Below, piece by piece: positions 1-8,870 of a DNA stretch of 37,316 nt; the stretch's first letter is position 1, and each line of letters opens with the position of its first letter. Source of the stretch: a virus; the IMG/VR virus record IMGVR_UViG_3300042197_000311, positions 1 to 37,316 of that record; one strand, given 5' to 3'. A program made the translations under genes and the position numbers. Under the pieces are notes generated by a model that worked only from the letters and a program-made list of their open reading frames with translations, was not told the DNA's origin and did no database searches.

Positions 1-240
1 CCTGCTGCACCATTTGTGACTCGATGCGCTCGCTACCGGGGTCAAACGGAGGCACAGGGCCAAACGTGACTTCTCCAAGGCGGCGGTAAGGAACCCTGCG
101 CCCCGGCCCCCAGTCTGACGGCGGACGGCCTGCTGGGTGCATGATTGGAGGTAGGGTCGCCAAAGATGCACGGTCAATTCGGCTATCACGCTCGGTCTTG
201 ATCTGCATCTGCGGCCCACGGAGGATGTCGGAGAACGTCA
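1..240. repeat. Left copy of the contig-end repeat (circle closure)
   Basis: These 240 bases match 37077-37316 with five substitutions, at 5, 14, 17, 23 and 113. Both copies lie inside the portal coding sequence in the same frame, and joining them restores one intact reading frame. It is therefore best read as an assembly overlap of a circular or circularly permuted genome, not as a physical terminal repeat. All five differences fall on third codon positions and are synonymous. Confidence 0.93.
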
Positions 241-1375
241 TGGTCTCATACATCCGCTTCTGGTCATTGGATAGGCGTGTCACCACGAATGGGTAATCGT
301 CGTATCCATTAAGCAGTTCGTGCTTGGCATAACCCTCGGTCGTAGGATGGAACACTGTGCAGTAAATGCCTTCGCTGCCATCCTCTTCGTCAATGAGACG
401 CTGGTAGGCATACACAACCATTACGAGATCGTTGTCGTCGGTGATTGGCAGCCGGTCGATTGTCTTTTGCTTCTCCCCATCAACGTAGAATGAATCCTTA
501 CCTCGCAGTGTAGAGATGGCGTTGTCAACCCACTTCCTGTCCCATCCTTCGTTCTCCACCTTTTTCTCAAGTTCCTGCGAGGTAAGGAAGGTTCTCCAGA
601 ATACATATGGCGCACGCTGTGGATCAGAAACATACGGAGGGAAAATAACTTCACCGTCTGGAGCGCAGGCATAAACTACTGGGCAGTCCACGCTATTGCG
701 TGGCATCGGGATCTCCGAAATACCAGTCTTACGCAGTTCCTTGATGGCCTTCTTCGCACGCTTATCAGAAATCGCAGGGAAAGCCTGCTGAAGTGTTGCA
801 AGTACCATCTCGTCATTGTTGCCCAAGGCAATCATTTCAGCCAAGTCTGGGGCAATCTGGGCGATTTGCTCTAGCGTCACCGCCTGCTTGTAGGTGCGCT
901 TTTCGCGAGTCCATCCAACGTAAGAAACCATAATCCCCTTTTCCAACAAGTAGTTGGCTCCAAGTTCCATTTGGTTCTTGAAGTCAGGGATGTAGGTCTT
1001 ACGCATCCACTTCAAGAATGCAGATACGATCTGCGCCCTTGGGATACTAGCCATACTGGTCGGGAACGCTTTGATATGGCTTCGCTCTAGGGCTTGGTCG
1101 AGGATTGAAACGTAGGCATCAATCCGCTCGCCAATGACGTTCACCTCCATGTCGGAAGCACCCTGCCAAGGGAAAGCGTTCGGCCCTTGCTTCCGCAGGT
1201 CATCAGACTTGCCGTCCCAAACATTGCGCCGCTCCTCGTAGGATCGCAGGCAAGCCTCAAAATACTCCTCCAGATCAAGAAGGCAGGTATCGAATGCGTT
1301 CTGCAAAGCAGTCACATTCGGCTCGTTGTCCAAGTAAATCATGGACATTTCTTGATCTTCAGTCGGATCGCTCAT
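1..1375 (-). CDS. Portal protein, N-terminal part (gene split by contig ends)
   Basis: This is the dodecameric portal at the capsid vertex through which DNA is packaged and ejected. The frame opens with ATG at 1375 and stays open to base 1 (about 458 codons). It continues at 37316-36385, giving 688 residues when rejoined. The N-terminus is acidic and includes MSDPTEDQEM. A middle region reads ISEIPMPRNSVDCPVVY, and TTEGYAKHELLNGYDDYPF follows later, the style of large podovirus portals (P22 portal is 725 aa). The ATG overlaps the stop of the 89-aa gene as ATGA, which fixes the start. The call rests on length, position near terminase and head genes, and sequence style; I could not run a profile search. 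Confidence 0.85.
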   Translation of the reverse strand, partial: MSDPTEDQEMSMIYLDNEPNVTALQNAFDTCLLDLEEYFEACLRSYEERRNVWDGKSDDLRKQGPNAFPWQGASDMEVNVIGERIDAYVSILDQALERSHIKAFPTSMASIPRAQIVSAFLKWMRKTYIPDFKNQMELGANYLLEKGIMVSYVGWTREKRTYKQAVTLEQIAQIAPDLAEMIALGNNDEMVLATLQQAFPAISDKRAKKAIKELRKTGISEIPMPRNSVDCPVVYACAPDGEVIFPPYVSDPQRAPYVFWRTFLTSQELEKKVENEGWDRKWVDNAISTLRGKDSFYVDGEKQKTIDRLPITDDNDLVMVVYAYQRLIDEEDGSEGIYCTVFHPTTEGYAKHELLNGYDDYPFVVTRLSNDQKRMYETMTFSDILRGPQMQIKTERDSRIDRASLATLPPIMHPAGRPPSDWGPGRRVPYRRLGEVTFGPVPPFDPGSERIESQMVQQ

Positions 1376-1641
1376 GGAATGTGTTCAAATTGTTCTATTA
1401 AGTCCCGTTGGATTCTACCAACTTTTATGGTTCTGCCAACTAATTTATTAGTGAACTTTGGGGAAATGGCAATTTTGATAAGTTCACCATTTAGGTCGCC
1501 AGCCACCCATCTAGGGTTAGGCATTTGACGGATTACCCTAATTTCAAATGTTTCGTTGGTTTTTACTTGTTCTGGCTCGGCTTGTGGTTCCAATTCGGTT
1601 TCCACAACCTTCCTCGGTCTTCCTCGTTTTTTTGTACTCAT
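1372..1641 (-). CDS. Small basic protein with an AT-hook-like N-terminus
   Basis: An 89-aa protein of unknown function. Residues 3-10 read KKRGRPRK, the core of an AT-hook that binds the minor groove of AT-rich DNA. An acidic, proline-containing linker follows, then about 55 residues without a motif I recognise. It ends in an ATGA overlap with the portal start and lies 2 bases after the 155-aa gene. Its bases are visibly more AT-rich than the flanking terminase and portal genes, which suggests an accessory gene acquired between two core packaging genes. DNA binding is inferred only from the short motif. Confidence 0.7.
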   Translation of the reverse strand: MSTKKRGRPRKVVETELEPQAEPEQVKTNETFEIRVIRQMPNPRWVAGDLNGELIKIAISPKFTNKLVGRTIKVGRIQRDLIEQFEHIP

Positions 1642-1643
1642 AA

Positions 1644-2111
1644 TTATTCTAATTCCTTAAATTGATCACCCCAACCATTGGGAAACTCAATGCCGTTATT
1701 TAACCTCAAGTACTTAATTGTTCTTATTGTCATATCTAAATACCCACCCCAGCATTTCTTTAGGTTTCCAAGCAACTCTTCTGTTGACTTAAACTCCCAC
1801 CCCCAAAAAATATCTGGCGAGCCGGGTGGCCTTGAATAACTACCATCTAATGTAAATTCATTGAAGTTGTTGTAAAACGGATTTATGCAAAAAATATGAC
1901 CAAAGTGGTTCATTGCTTTAACTTGAGCATCGTACCACTCAAATGGGCACTCTCCTTGCTGGAATGTCCATCGTGAATCTGGGTTGTAATCGTCTAGCGT
2001 TGTGCTGTTTGAGGATTCCAATATGGATTTGTATCGTTCCTCACTTGGTAACTGGTAAAGTTTACGATACCTTTGTTCATGTTCTTCTTCAAGTTCTTTG
2101 ATTGTTTTCAT
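1644..2111 (-). CDS. Hypothetical protein, AT-rich accessory gene between TerL and portal
   Basis: A 155-aa protein I do not recognise. It starts with a charged helix (MKTIKELEEEHEQRYRKLY) and continues with a region rich in aromatic residues and glycine (W, Y, F, GSYSRPPGSPDIFWGWEF). No signal peptide or membrane segment is visible. The leader CCAATAAACGAAAA between the TerL stop and the ATG has no Shine-Dalgarno sequence. Codons are strongly AT-biased: 18 of 60 bases are G or C in 1681-1740. It may be a moron-type gene or a minor structural protein. Confidence 0.72.
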   Translation of the reverse strand: MKTIKELEEEHEQRYRKLYQLPSEERYKSILESSNSTTLDDYNPDSRWTFQQGECPFEWYDAQVKAMNHFGHIFCINPFYNNFNEFTLDGSYSRPPGSPDIFWGWEFKSTEELLGNLKKCWGGYLDMTIRTIKYLRLNNGIEFPNGWGDQFKELE

Positions 2112-2125
2112 TTTTCGTTTATTGG

Positions 2126-3724
2126 TTAGTATCCTCCGCCACCTTGTCTGGTTACCAAAGTTCTCTTGGAATCAACATGGTCGATGTCGGCAATGGATGC
2201 GTAGCGTAGCACGTCAATCGGATCTTTCCATGCTTCTTTTAGCCCTGCTTCTCCTGTGTATTCTGACAATGCTTGAATAATGTTCTCGCATTCATCAGTG
2301 ACATAAAAGTGTGGGCGGTTAATGGAGTCCATGGGCTTGGTGGTGTCCCAAGACATCTTACCTATTAGGGCTTGGAGGCCATCGTCGATGTCCAGTCCCG
2401 GAGCAGGAATACACACCATTCCTTGATCGTTCAAGTCCTCAATGATGCTGGATGCCCCGTCTGACGATTGGTATTTGGCAGCACCAAGGCGGGGATCAAT
2501 AAGTCGCTCAAAAATCTCCTCGTCTCCCTCTAGCTCCTTGATAAGGTCAATGTAGTCCTTGATACCAAACCCTTGTCCCTTTGCGCCCGGCCCAGGCTGC
2601 CACTTCCCAGCCTTCCACTCGGCCCAGTCGCCAACATCCACTCCTGGCCACTCTCGGTAGACGTAGAATGTACCAGAACCATCCACGGCAATCCAGCACA
2701 TGAACCAGTTTTTTGCACCAGCAGGGTCGATAACGTGGTATCTTGTGATTCCTGTTTTGGGAACTTGATCTGCCTTGATGACGTTTACCGCCTTATTGAA
2801 TTTGGGGAACTTGGTGGCATGGGACTTGACTGGCACTCCGTAAGCACGGATTAGGATTTCTTCCCTCGGCCTACCGATTAGGGTCTCACGGATTCGCTCA
2901 TAGCCTCCGAACGGGTTATCCTTACTGTGGAAGTAATGTATCGAGGCGTTGCGCTTTTTGCTCTTCTGGACATAAGGAACCATCTCGTTGTTGAGAAGCT
3001 CGGCCTCGCGCACCTCAATGTTTTCAGCCCCGTCTAGGTATTCCTTGATTACCTCTGTGTATCCGTCAATAGGAGTAAAGGTCAGAAGTAATTTAGAGTC
3101 ACGGGTGGCCAATCGGAAGCGCAACGTATTGATCAGCTCTGGCCCTAATAAATATTCGTCGGCCCAAGCTCCAATGTTGTGCCATACTGGGGCGCGGCTG
3201 CCAAGTTCAGCACCTTCTAGAATTGTAGGGTTGTTCTGGTATTGGCTGTATGTCTTGAAAATAATTTGTGATCCATTCGGTAGGATTAACGAGTTGTCAG
3301 TAAACCCATTTTTCTGGGTGTAGCTGATGTAGGCATTAGCAGATGTCTGCTTCACCCTGTATTCTGCTGGCAACCACCCCCACACAGCTTTCTGCTGCTG
3401 CCGGATGCTGACCTCTGTGGTCTGCGCGAAACACATGATCTCGGACTGCGGGTTATCAATCGCAGCACGAACAACGCAAAAGGCTCCCCATTGTGTTTTG
3501 CCGCTCCTGTTGCCCCCTAGGGCCACCACCTCGCTTACGCTCTGTAGCTGTTCCTCGGCCCTGCTCCAATGTGGCAGTCTAAACCCATACCGATACGGGT
3601 CTTTGTCAGCATTCTCAATTGCCTCATGGTAGACCTTATGCAGGGCAACCAGTTCTTCCGGCTCCATTACCGCTATCTCGTCATCAGATGGCGGGGCAAG
3701 AATTGGATGTTTCCTCCAAATCAT
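2126..3724 (-). CDS. terL: Terminase large subunit (ATPase-nuclease packaging motor)
   Basis: This is the packaging motor that docks on the portal, pumps DNA with ATP and cuts the concatemer. In its 532 residues I see Walker A at 70-77 (GGNRSGKT), a Walker B-type segment ending D189-E190 (IGAWADE), the coupling motif TFTP around 214-217, and an RNase H-like nuclease region. The acidic nuclease candidates are D333 (HVIDPAG), D410 (RLIDPRLG) and D504 (DPIDVLRY). The length is normal for TerL. The ATG overlaps the small-subunit stop by 4 bases (ATGA), as expected for a coupled terS-terL pair. Confidence 0.96.
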   Translation of the reverse strand: MIWRKHPILAPPSDDEIAVMEPEELVALHKVYHEAIENADKDPYRYGFRLPHWSRAEEQLQSVSEVVALGGNRSGKTQWGAFCVVRAAIDNPQSEIMCFAQTTEVSIRQQQKAVWGWLPAEYRVKQTSANAYISYTQKNGFTDNSLILPNGSQIIFKTYSQYQNNPTILEGAELGSRAPVWHNIGAWADEYLLGPELINTLRFRLATRDSKLLLTFTPIDGYTEVIKEYLDGAENIEVREAELLNNEMVPYVQKSKKRNASIHYFHSKDNPFGGYERIRETLIGRPREEILIRAYGVPVKSHATKFPKFNKAVNVIKADQVPKTGITRYHVIDPAGAKNWFMCWIAVDGSGTFYVYREWPGVDVGDWAEWKAGKWQPGPGAKGQGFGIKDYIDLIKELEGDEEIFERLIDPRLGAAKYQSSDGASSIIEDLNDQGMVCIPAPGLDIDDGLQALIGKMSWDTTKPMDSINRPHFYVTDECENIIQALSEYTGEAGLKEAWKDPIDVLRYASIADIDHVDSKRTLVTRQGGGGY

Positions 3725-4272
3725 TCGATCACTTCGGCTTCGACTGTGACTTCCTTGGCTTTATTGGCAACCCTCATGCGTGCTTCCTCAATCATCTTGG
3801 CAGCGTCATCAATGGATGCCCCGCGCCGATGCTCAATTACTGTGGTAGCCATGCCAGATAGCTGTGATGCCTTGTCCGTCATAATGCCCACTGTAAGGGC
3901 AAGTCTGTCTGGCGAGATCATCTTGAGCTGATCTGGGTCGTTTGCTAGTTGCTCGGACTTCTGGAACAGCAAGTCTGTGTACTCCGCAGCCGCCATAGCG
4001 TAGCGGATCGAGAATTGCTTCCTGCGGGTCTCTAGCGTGTCCGTGTGCTCCCACTCTAGCCTACGAATGGTCTCATGCCCTAACCCCGTTATGCGGCTAA
4101 TCTCGGCTATCCTAGCCCCTTGTGCCAGCATCCATAGTGCCTTGGCAGCAACATGGGGTTTGCAATTCTCAACGCATCCCCTCGGAAGGTGCTTCGCCCT
4201 CTCGCGGATCTCCTCCATGAACTCCCGCATGGCTTGCGGAGAATCCACTTTGGTCAGTGTTTCTTCGGACAT
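3721..4272 (-). CDS. terS: Probable terminase small subunit (DNA recognition)
   Basis: A 183-aa protein directly upstream of terL with a 4-base overlap. Residues about 42-78 form a helix-turn-helix (AKALWMLAQGARIAEISRITG, then LGHETIRRLEW), the usual DNA-recognition unit of TerS. A helical middle could form the oligomerisation core, and the tail is acidic (VTVEAEVIE), possibly for TerL contact. Small terminases diverge quickly, so position and the HTH carry the call. A transcription regulator is the main alternative. Confidence 0.8.
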   Translation of the reverse strand: MSEETLTKVDSPQAMREFMEEIRERAKHLPRGCVENCKPHVAAKALWMLAQGARIAEISRITGLGHETIRRLEWEHTDTLETRRKQFSIRYAMAAAEYTDLLFQKSEQLANDPDQLKMISPDRLALTVGIMTDKASQLSGMATTVIEHRRGASIDDAAKMIEEARMRVANKAKEVTVEAEVIE

Positions 4273-4274
4273 GG

Positions 4275-4415
4275 TTATTTGGTCTTCACCGACCTTCTTA
4301 CCTTGGCCTTACCAGAATGCAACTCTTTTTTGAACTTGTCCTTTTGTTTGGTAGACAACGGAGATACGCTGCTCAATAGGTAACGCACCTGCTTTTTAGT
4401 AGGATTCTTGGGCAT
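4275..4415 (-). CDS. Small basic protein (46 aa)
   Basis: The frame runs from ATG at 4415 to TAA at 4275. It is strongly basic, with MPKNPTKKQVRYLL at the start and SGKAKVRRSVKTK at the end. It sits 1 base after the stop of the 1001-aa gene and 2 bases before terS, so it fills a gap in an otherwise tightly packed operon. The size, charge and spacing make a real gene likely. A DNA-binding or packaging accessory role is a guess. Confidence 0.65.
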   Translation of the reverse strand: MPKNPTKKQVRYLLSSVSPLSTKQKDKFKKELHSGKAKVRRSVKTK

Positions 4416-4416
4416 G

Positions 4417-7400
4417 TTATTCGGATTTCATTTGTTTTAGCATCTCCTCATCGGATTTCATTCCTTGATTGAGTTCCGAAAGGTATTGAGCAAACTCCTC
4501 ATCTTCCGCTGCTTGAGTGTAAAGAGACGTAAGCCCACTCCTTGTGGTGAACAAGTTTTTCATCATATTCTTGTATGCTTGTTCGGTGGCCTCTACGCCA
4601 GAATCTTTTGCAATAAACCGAATAATTCCAGACTTCTCCATAGCCCCGCTACTCAAGGCCCCAGCCATTAGCCAATTCCTAACCGGTTTGGTTAGCCCTT
4701 GAGCCATATAAACGCTAACACCACCTAGACCCATAGTTGCCCTTATGGCTTCATTGTCTTTTTTGGGGATTGGAGTTGTTGACTCCAAAACTCTTGCAAA
4801 TGACTCTATGTAATCCGCTTGTTCCTTTCCAAGAACAACTTCTAGTTTATTCCTTAAATCAGATGGTATTCTGTCGCCAAAGTCATCCAGCCCATTTACA
4901 TCTTTTAGAAACCTTTCAGAATCAAAAAATCTGATGTAAGGTTTATTGGATGTAAACCCTGCTGATGGGTATTTATTTAACAATGCTCTTGTGAAATCTG
5001 CTTTGTAAAGATTTTTGTCTTCTGCATTTAGCGATTTCCACACATCCCTTGTTTGTGTAATTGTCGTGTTTGGACTCAAGATAAATTGAGAAAGAGAATC
5101 TGGATCTACCTTTTCAAAACCAGACTCTTTTGCCAACTTGTAGATTTGGCTGTTAGTTAACTTTTCAATGCCTTGCTCATAAGTTTTCCTAGCAATAATT
5201 GATTGGGTAACGCTGTTTATTGAATCCTGATCCAATGCTCCATAAAGCTGATTTACATCATCCATTGTTAGATTGGTATCCAACTTAGACTTTGCTAGAG
5301 CATTATTTACTCCGCTCAATGATTTAACCATCCTATCTCCAGAATCACCCCACAAAGAACGGACAACCCCAACATCAAAATTAACCCTAGATGGCAGGTA
5401 ACCAGTTCCAAGTGTTTTTTCGATGTATGCTTGTTGAAGCCCAAATATGGCCTTGTCGATTGCTTGTTTTTGCTCGGGAGTAGTAGCGTACTGCTTCAAT
5501 GAACTAACAACACGATTAATTGTGGTTGGTTCCTTTAGGACAAGATCAACTACATTGTATGGAGTTTTAACCTGCTCTCCAAGAACTTCTTTTAGTATTT
5601 GCCCCGGCGTGCCGCGCTCAAATGACATTCTAGCATCATAATTTGCAATTGCTTTTTTGCGTAAATCTGAAAGGCCAGCATTATCATAAAGATTATCCCT
5701 CCATTCTGATAGTTTATTTGAAACTTCAGAAGCAACCTCCGCTTGGGTTCCAGCACCAGCAACTTGCCCGGGAGCAGGAGCGGCATCTTTAATGATTCTT
5801 ATGTAGGTATCCAATTCATTTGCACTAATTGGCCCAGTTGTCTGCATCAATTCTTCATATGCAGATTTTTGACTCGGGGATAGTTGCCCTCCTTCATCAA
5901 TAATTTTCTGCAATTGTGACAGCTTTTTCTCTCCAAGTATTCTTTGAGTTAGTGCGGATTCAACCTTTTTAACTGCTGGATTTTCTTTTGGATACGACTC
6001 GGTTCTGAACTGCCTAATCAACGATCGCAATGCACTTGGATCTGTGGATAAACCAGCAGAATCAGCGGCCTTATACAATTCATCATATGACTCATTTTTT
6101 ATGCTAACAGCTTTCTGCTCAAACTCACCAATAAGCGATGTTAACCCATTCCCCAGTTCAGTTTTGTTAAATTCTGACTTTTTTAACCGGGAAATCTTGT
6201 CGTCCAAGTAACCCTCAATAACTTTTTTGGGTTGTCTTGTTTCAAATGAAAGCAAATCTACCAAATCAGACCTTTGCTTCAAAACATCAGAAGCTGTTTG
6301 AGTAAGTGCAGTTGGTTCACCCGGAACTTCACCCAAAAACCTTTCCCACTCTCCAGCTAGTGCCTCCTGCGTTCTACGCATCTTCCTTGAGAATCCTTTC
6401 TCTGGAGACATGCCAGCAAGAATTCTTTCCCCTGCCACGGCGCGAGGGCCAAACTCAATTGTTTTTGGTAAGGATACTTTTGCGGCTTCAGACGCGGACA
6501 TCCTTGACATCAACACATCCTTTGCTCTGGTAAGTTCATTAGCGTATCTATTGAACATATCCCCGCCAATCCTTCTTGACAAAAACTTAGATGTGCCTGC
6601 TGTAGCAAGGTCAATTGGGTACGTTAATAACGTTTCAGTTAACCTTTGTCCAGCAACTCTTTTTGGAGTTACCTCAACACCAGCAAGGTATTGCATCAGC
6701 ATGTCTTGAGTTGCTCCGACACCAGCATAAGCACCACTAGCAGCAAGTGGGCTGCCTGTTTTACCTATGGTTATTGCACCAGCAATTGTTGGAGCAACCT
6801 CGGTTCCAAGTGAAAGTGTATCAGTAGGTTCCACATCTCCCTTGCCTGACAGTAAGAATGACCCATCACTCCTACGCACCACAAACCTATCTTTCCCATC
6901 AAGATTTATGTCGAAAAGGTTTTCTCCTCCATACTTCTTAACGAGATACTCAAGTTTTGATTCTGGTTGGTTTAATGCAGCCAACTTGATCTTGTCTTCA
7001 GCAGGTAAACCAGAAGTATCAACTTTTTGTGGGTCAACACCAAGATAAACTCCAATGTCGCGTTTTAAGTTTTTCTCCTGTTTTTGTTTTGAAGCAACAC
7101 TCTTTGATGGCATTGCGGGTGCGTACCTTGATGGTGCAAAGTAGCTTTTTTCTTTATAATCGCCACGAGCAAGTGATTCCGCAGCATTTGTTGTTTGTGA
7201 CAACTCTTTCTCAGCAACTTGATCTTGTTGTGTATCGAGCCTTACTTGGATTCTTTCTGCTTCAGCAAGAAGTTGTTCCCTTTTATTTAGATATTCTCTA
7301 GCTAGATCATTTTGCCCAATTTCAACTGCCGTCTGCGTAAAAACAGAATATTCACCAAGAAGATCGTTGATTTCTTGAAGTTCTTCTTGCGGAGTCTTTT

Positions 7401-7422
7401 TCTTTGCGGATGTAGCGTCCAC
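4417..7422 (-). CDS. Large internal virion / DNA-ejection protein (putative)
   Basis: A 1001-aa mostly helical protein, the largest in the genome. The first 80 residues are charged and coiled-coil-like. A Gly/Ala-rich hydrophobic stretch around 210-240 (VAPTIAGAITIGKTGSPL) could insert into membranes. The rest is long helices with many Lys, Glu and Gln, and the end is acidic. It is the last of four consecutive genes (326, 152, 324, 1001 aa) placed after the tail fibres, the arrangement of ejection proteins in P22- and T7-like phages. No lytic transglycosylase motif is obvious. The gene is AT-richer than terL or portal. The function is inferred from size, order and composition. Confidence 0.7.
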   Translation of the reverse strand: MDATSAKKKTPQEELQEINDLLGEYSVFTQTAVEIGQNDLAREYLNKREQLLAEAERIQVRLDTQQDQVAEKELSQTTNAAESLARGDYKEKSYFAPSRYAPAMPSKSVASKQKQEKNLKRDIGVYLGVDPQKVDTSGLPAEDKIKLAALNQPESKLEYLVKKYGGENLFDINLDGKDRFVVRRSDGSFLLSGKGDVEPTDTLSLGTEVAPTIAGAITIGKTGSPLAASGAYAGVGATQDMLMQYLAGVEVTPKRVAGQRLTETLLTYPIDLATAGTSKFLSRRIGGDMFNRYANELTRAKDVLMSRMSASEAAKVSLPKTIEFGPRAVAGERILAGMSPEKGFSRKMRRTQEALAGEWERFLGEVPGEPTALTQTASDVLKQRSDLVDLLSFETRQPKKVIEGYLDDKISRLKKSEFNKTELGNGLTSLIGEFEQKAVSIKNESYDELYKAADSAGLSTDPSALRSLIRQFRTESYPKENPAVKKVESALTQRILGEKKLSQLQKIIDEGGQLSPSQKSAYEELMQTTGPISANELDTYIRIIKDAAPAPGQVAGAGTQAEVASEVSNKLSEWRDNLYDNAGLSDLRKKAIANYDARMSFERGTPGQILKEVLGEQVKTPYNVVDLVLKEPTTINRVVSSLKQYATTPEQKQAIDKAIFGLQQAYIEKTLGTGYLPSRVNFDVGVVRSLWGDSGDRMVKSLSGVNNALAKSKLDTNLTMDDVNQLYGALDQDSINSVTQSIIARKTYEQGIEKLTNSQIYKLAKESGFEKVDPDSLSQFILSPNTTITQTRDVWKSLNAEDKNLYKADFTRALLNKYPSAGFTSNKPYIRFFDSERFLKDVNGLDDFGDRIPSDLRNKLEVVLGKEQADYIESFARVLESTTPIPKKDNEAIRATMGLGGVSVYMAQGLTKPVRNWLMAGALSSGAMEKSGIIRFIAKDSGVEATEQAYKNMMKNLFTTRSGLTSLYTQAAEDEEFAQYLSELNQGMKSDEEMLKQMKSE

Positions 7423-7430
7423 TTTAATTT

Positions 7431-8405
7431 TTACTTGCTTTTAAGTTTTGCTCTATCGGCCTCAAGTTGCTTTCTAGCTTCATCTAGATTGAAAGATGGC
7501 CGCGTCTCTTCTGCAACTTGGCCATCTTCTGAGACACCAAATGCTTTAAGAATTGAATTATCATTCTTGATTGCTCGAATTCTTCTTTGGATTTGATATG
7601 GATTTTCCCCCTTCTCTTGTCCTTCAAGGATTGCGTCAGCAATTTTATCTTCTTTCTTTGCAGCCTCGCGCAAAAACATTACAAGTTGCCTGTTTGTTTT
7701 TTCATCAAGGCCAATGCCCGGTGAAATTCTATTAGTAAAGAATTCCATTTCTGCATTTGAGATCGCACCTTTTGTTTTTTGGACATATCCAAGTGCAACA
7801 TTACCACTCAATGCTCTAAATTCTTCTTGAGTTGCAACATCTGGTGCTTGGAATCCAAGATCAGCAGCAAATTGTTTTATTGGCAAAACCAATGACTCAA
7901 ACCTTCCTGTCTTTAGGTTTTGATCCAAAAGATTCCCCATTCTATTTACTTGTGGCAACAAGTCGGAAGCAGATTCTGCTTGTGCTCTCCTTTCATTCAG
8001 AATCGTGTATTGTGCCTCAAGTTCTTTTTGTTTTGCGTTTTCTTCTGGTGATGCGTATGTTCTAGGTGATACTTCTTTTAATTCTCCTGAAGAACTTATT
8101 TGGAAAACACTTGGGCTTGGCCGACCATCCAACATGGCAGCTTCTTCTTCTTCAGTTAGAGTCTTGAAGGTAGCTCCTTTGCTTGGTGATGATTTGCTTG
8201 CTTGTGAAAATAACATTCCTACATCATTTGAAAGTGCTACAAATGTTGTTGGATCTTGGTTTTTGATGGCATTAGCCAAATTTTCCCTGTAAATCTTTGC
8301 ATCATCACCGAAGCCACGACTTTCAAGCAATGAAAGCCTTGACTCAATCTTGCTTACCTCAGATCGAATGTTGCTGTTTGGGGAAAGTAAATCTACCAAT
8401 TTCAT
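7431..8405 (-). CDS. Putative internal virion / ejection protein (324 aa)
   Basis: A 324-aa, largely helical and charged protein. The N-terminus has heptad-like spacing (SEVSKIESRLSLLESRG). The middle segment FRALSGNVALGYVQKTKGAI followed by SNAEMEFF resembles a region I associate with internal virion proteins of short-tailed phages, but I cannot verify this by search. The C-terminus is rich in Lys, Glu and Arg. It lies 8 bases before the 1001-aa gene in the same AT-rich codon style, so the two were probably acquired or evolve together. Confidence 0.62.
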   Translation of the reverse strand: MKLVDLLSPNSNIRSEVSKIESRLSLLESRGFGDDAKIYRENLANAIKNQDPTTFVALSNDVGMLFSQASKSSPSKGATFKTLTEEEEAAMLDGRPSPSVFQISSSGELKEVSPRTYASPEENAKQKELEAQYTILNERRAQAESASDLLPQVNRMGNLLDQNLKTGRFESLVLPIKQFAADLGFQAPDVATQEEFRALSGNVALGYVQKTKGAISNAEMEFFTNRISPGIGLDEKTNRQLVMFLREAAKKEDKIADAILEGQEKGENPYQIQRRIRAIKNDNSILKAFGVSEDGQVAEETRPSFNLDEARKQLEADRAKLKSK

Positions 8406-8407
8406 TA

Positions 8408-8866
8408 TTAGAAAATAATTTGTTGTCCAGCATTTGGAGTAGCAACTGGCGCCGTACTTCCACCACCCATTGATGCACTCCTTGCGCGGGCTGCTTCCAA
8501 TTGCTCACGATCAACCATCATGTTGAAAGAACTCCTAATTAATCCTTCAGCATTTTGTGCAATGCTAGCTTGTTCAAACAATGACAAACTTGGGTCATTG
8601 ATTTTCGTTAGAACGGCTTGTGCTTGCTCTTTGAATCCCGGCATGGAGTCTCCAACCAAGTTAATCGCGCTCTGAATCTGCATTTCTGCTGACTTCTTGG
8701 TAGCATTTAGTGCTTGGTTTTCTTTTTTCTTTTGCTGGAATTGATCAATTGCTCCAGAAATAGCTTGATATGGCGAGGCTCCAACCGCTCCACCTGCGGC
8801 TGCTGCTCCAGAATAGTCTGGTATTTTATATCCAGATGTTTGTACTTGTCCTGCTACTAGTGCCAT
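8408..8866 (-). CDS. Putative small ejection / internal virion protein (152 aa)
   Basis: A 152-aa protein with a small-residue-rich N-terminus (SGAAAAGGAVGASPYQAI), a Gln/Lys-rich helix (QFQQKKKENQALNATKK) and a Gly/Ala-rich tail. It is squeezed between two other ejection-type genes, with 4 bases upstream and 2 downstream. Its size and low-complexity helical character fit a minor internal protein such as the smallest of a three- or four-protein ejection set. No catalytic motif is visible. Confidence 0.6.
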   Translation of the reverse strand: MALVAGQVQTSGYKIPDYSGAAAAGGAVGASPYQAISGAIDQFQQKKKENQALNATKKSAEMQIQSAINLVGDSMPGFKEQAQAVLTKINDPSLSLFEQASIAQNAEGLIRSSFNMMVDREQLEAARARSASMGGGSTAPVATPNAGQQIIF

Positions 8867-8870
8867 AATT

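Noticed and set aside
1-240. A physical direct terminal repeat of the virion DNA
   Set aside because: It lies in the middle of the portal coding sequence, and the copies differ at five synonymous sites. An assembly overlap from related strains explains it better.
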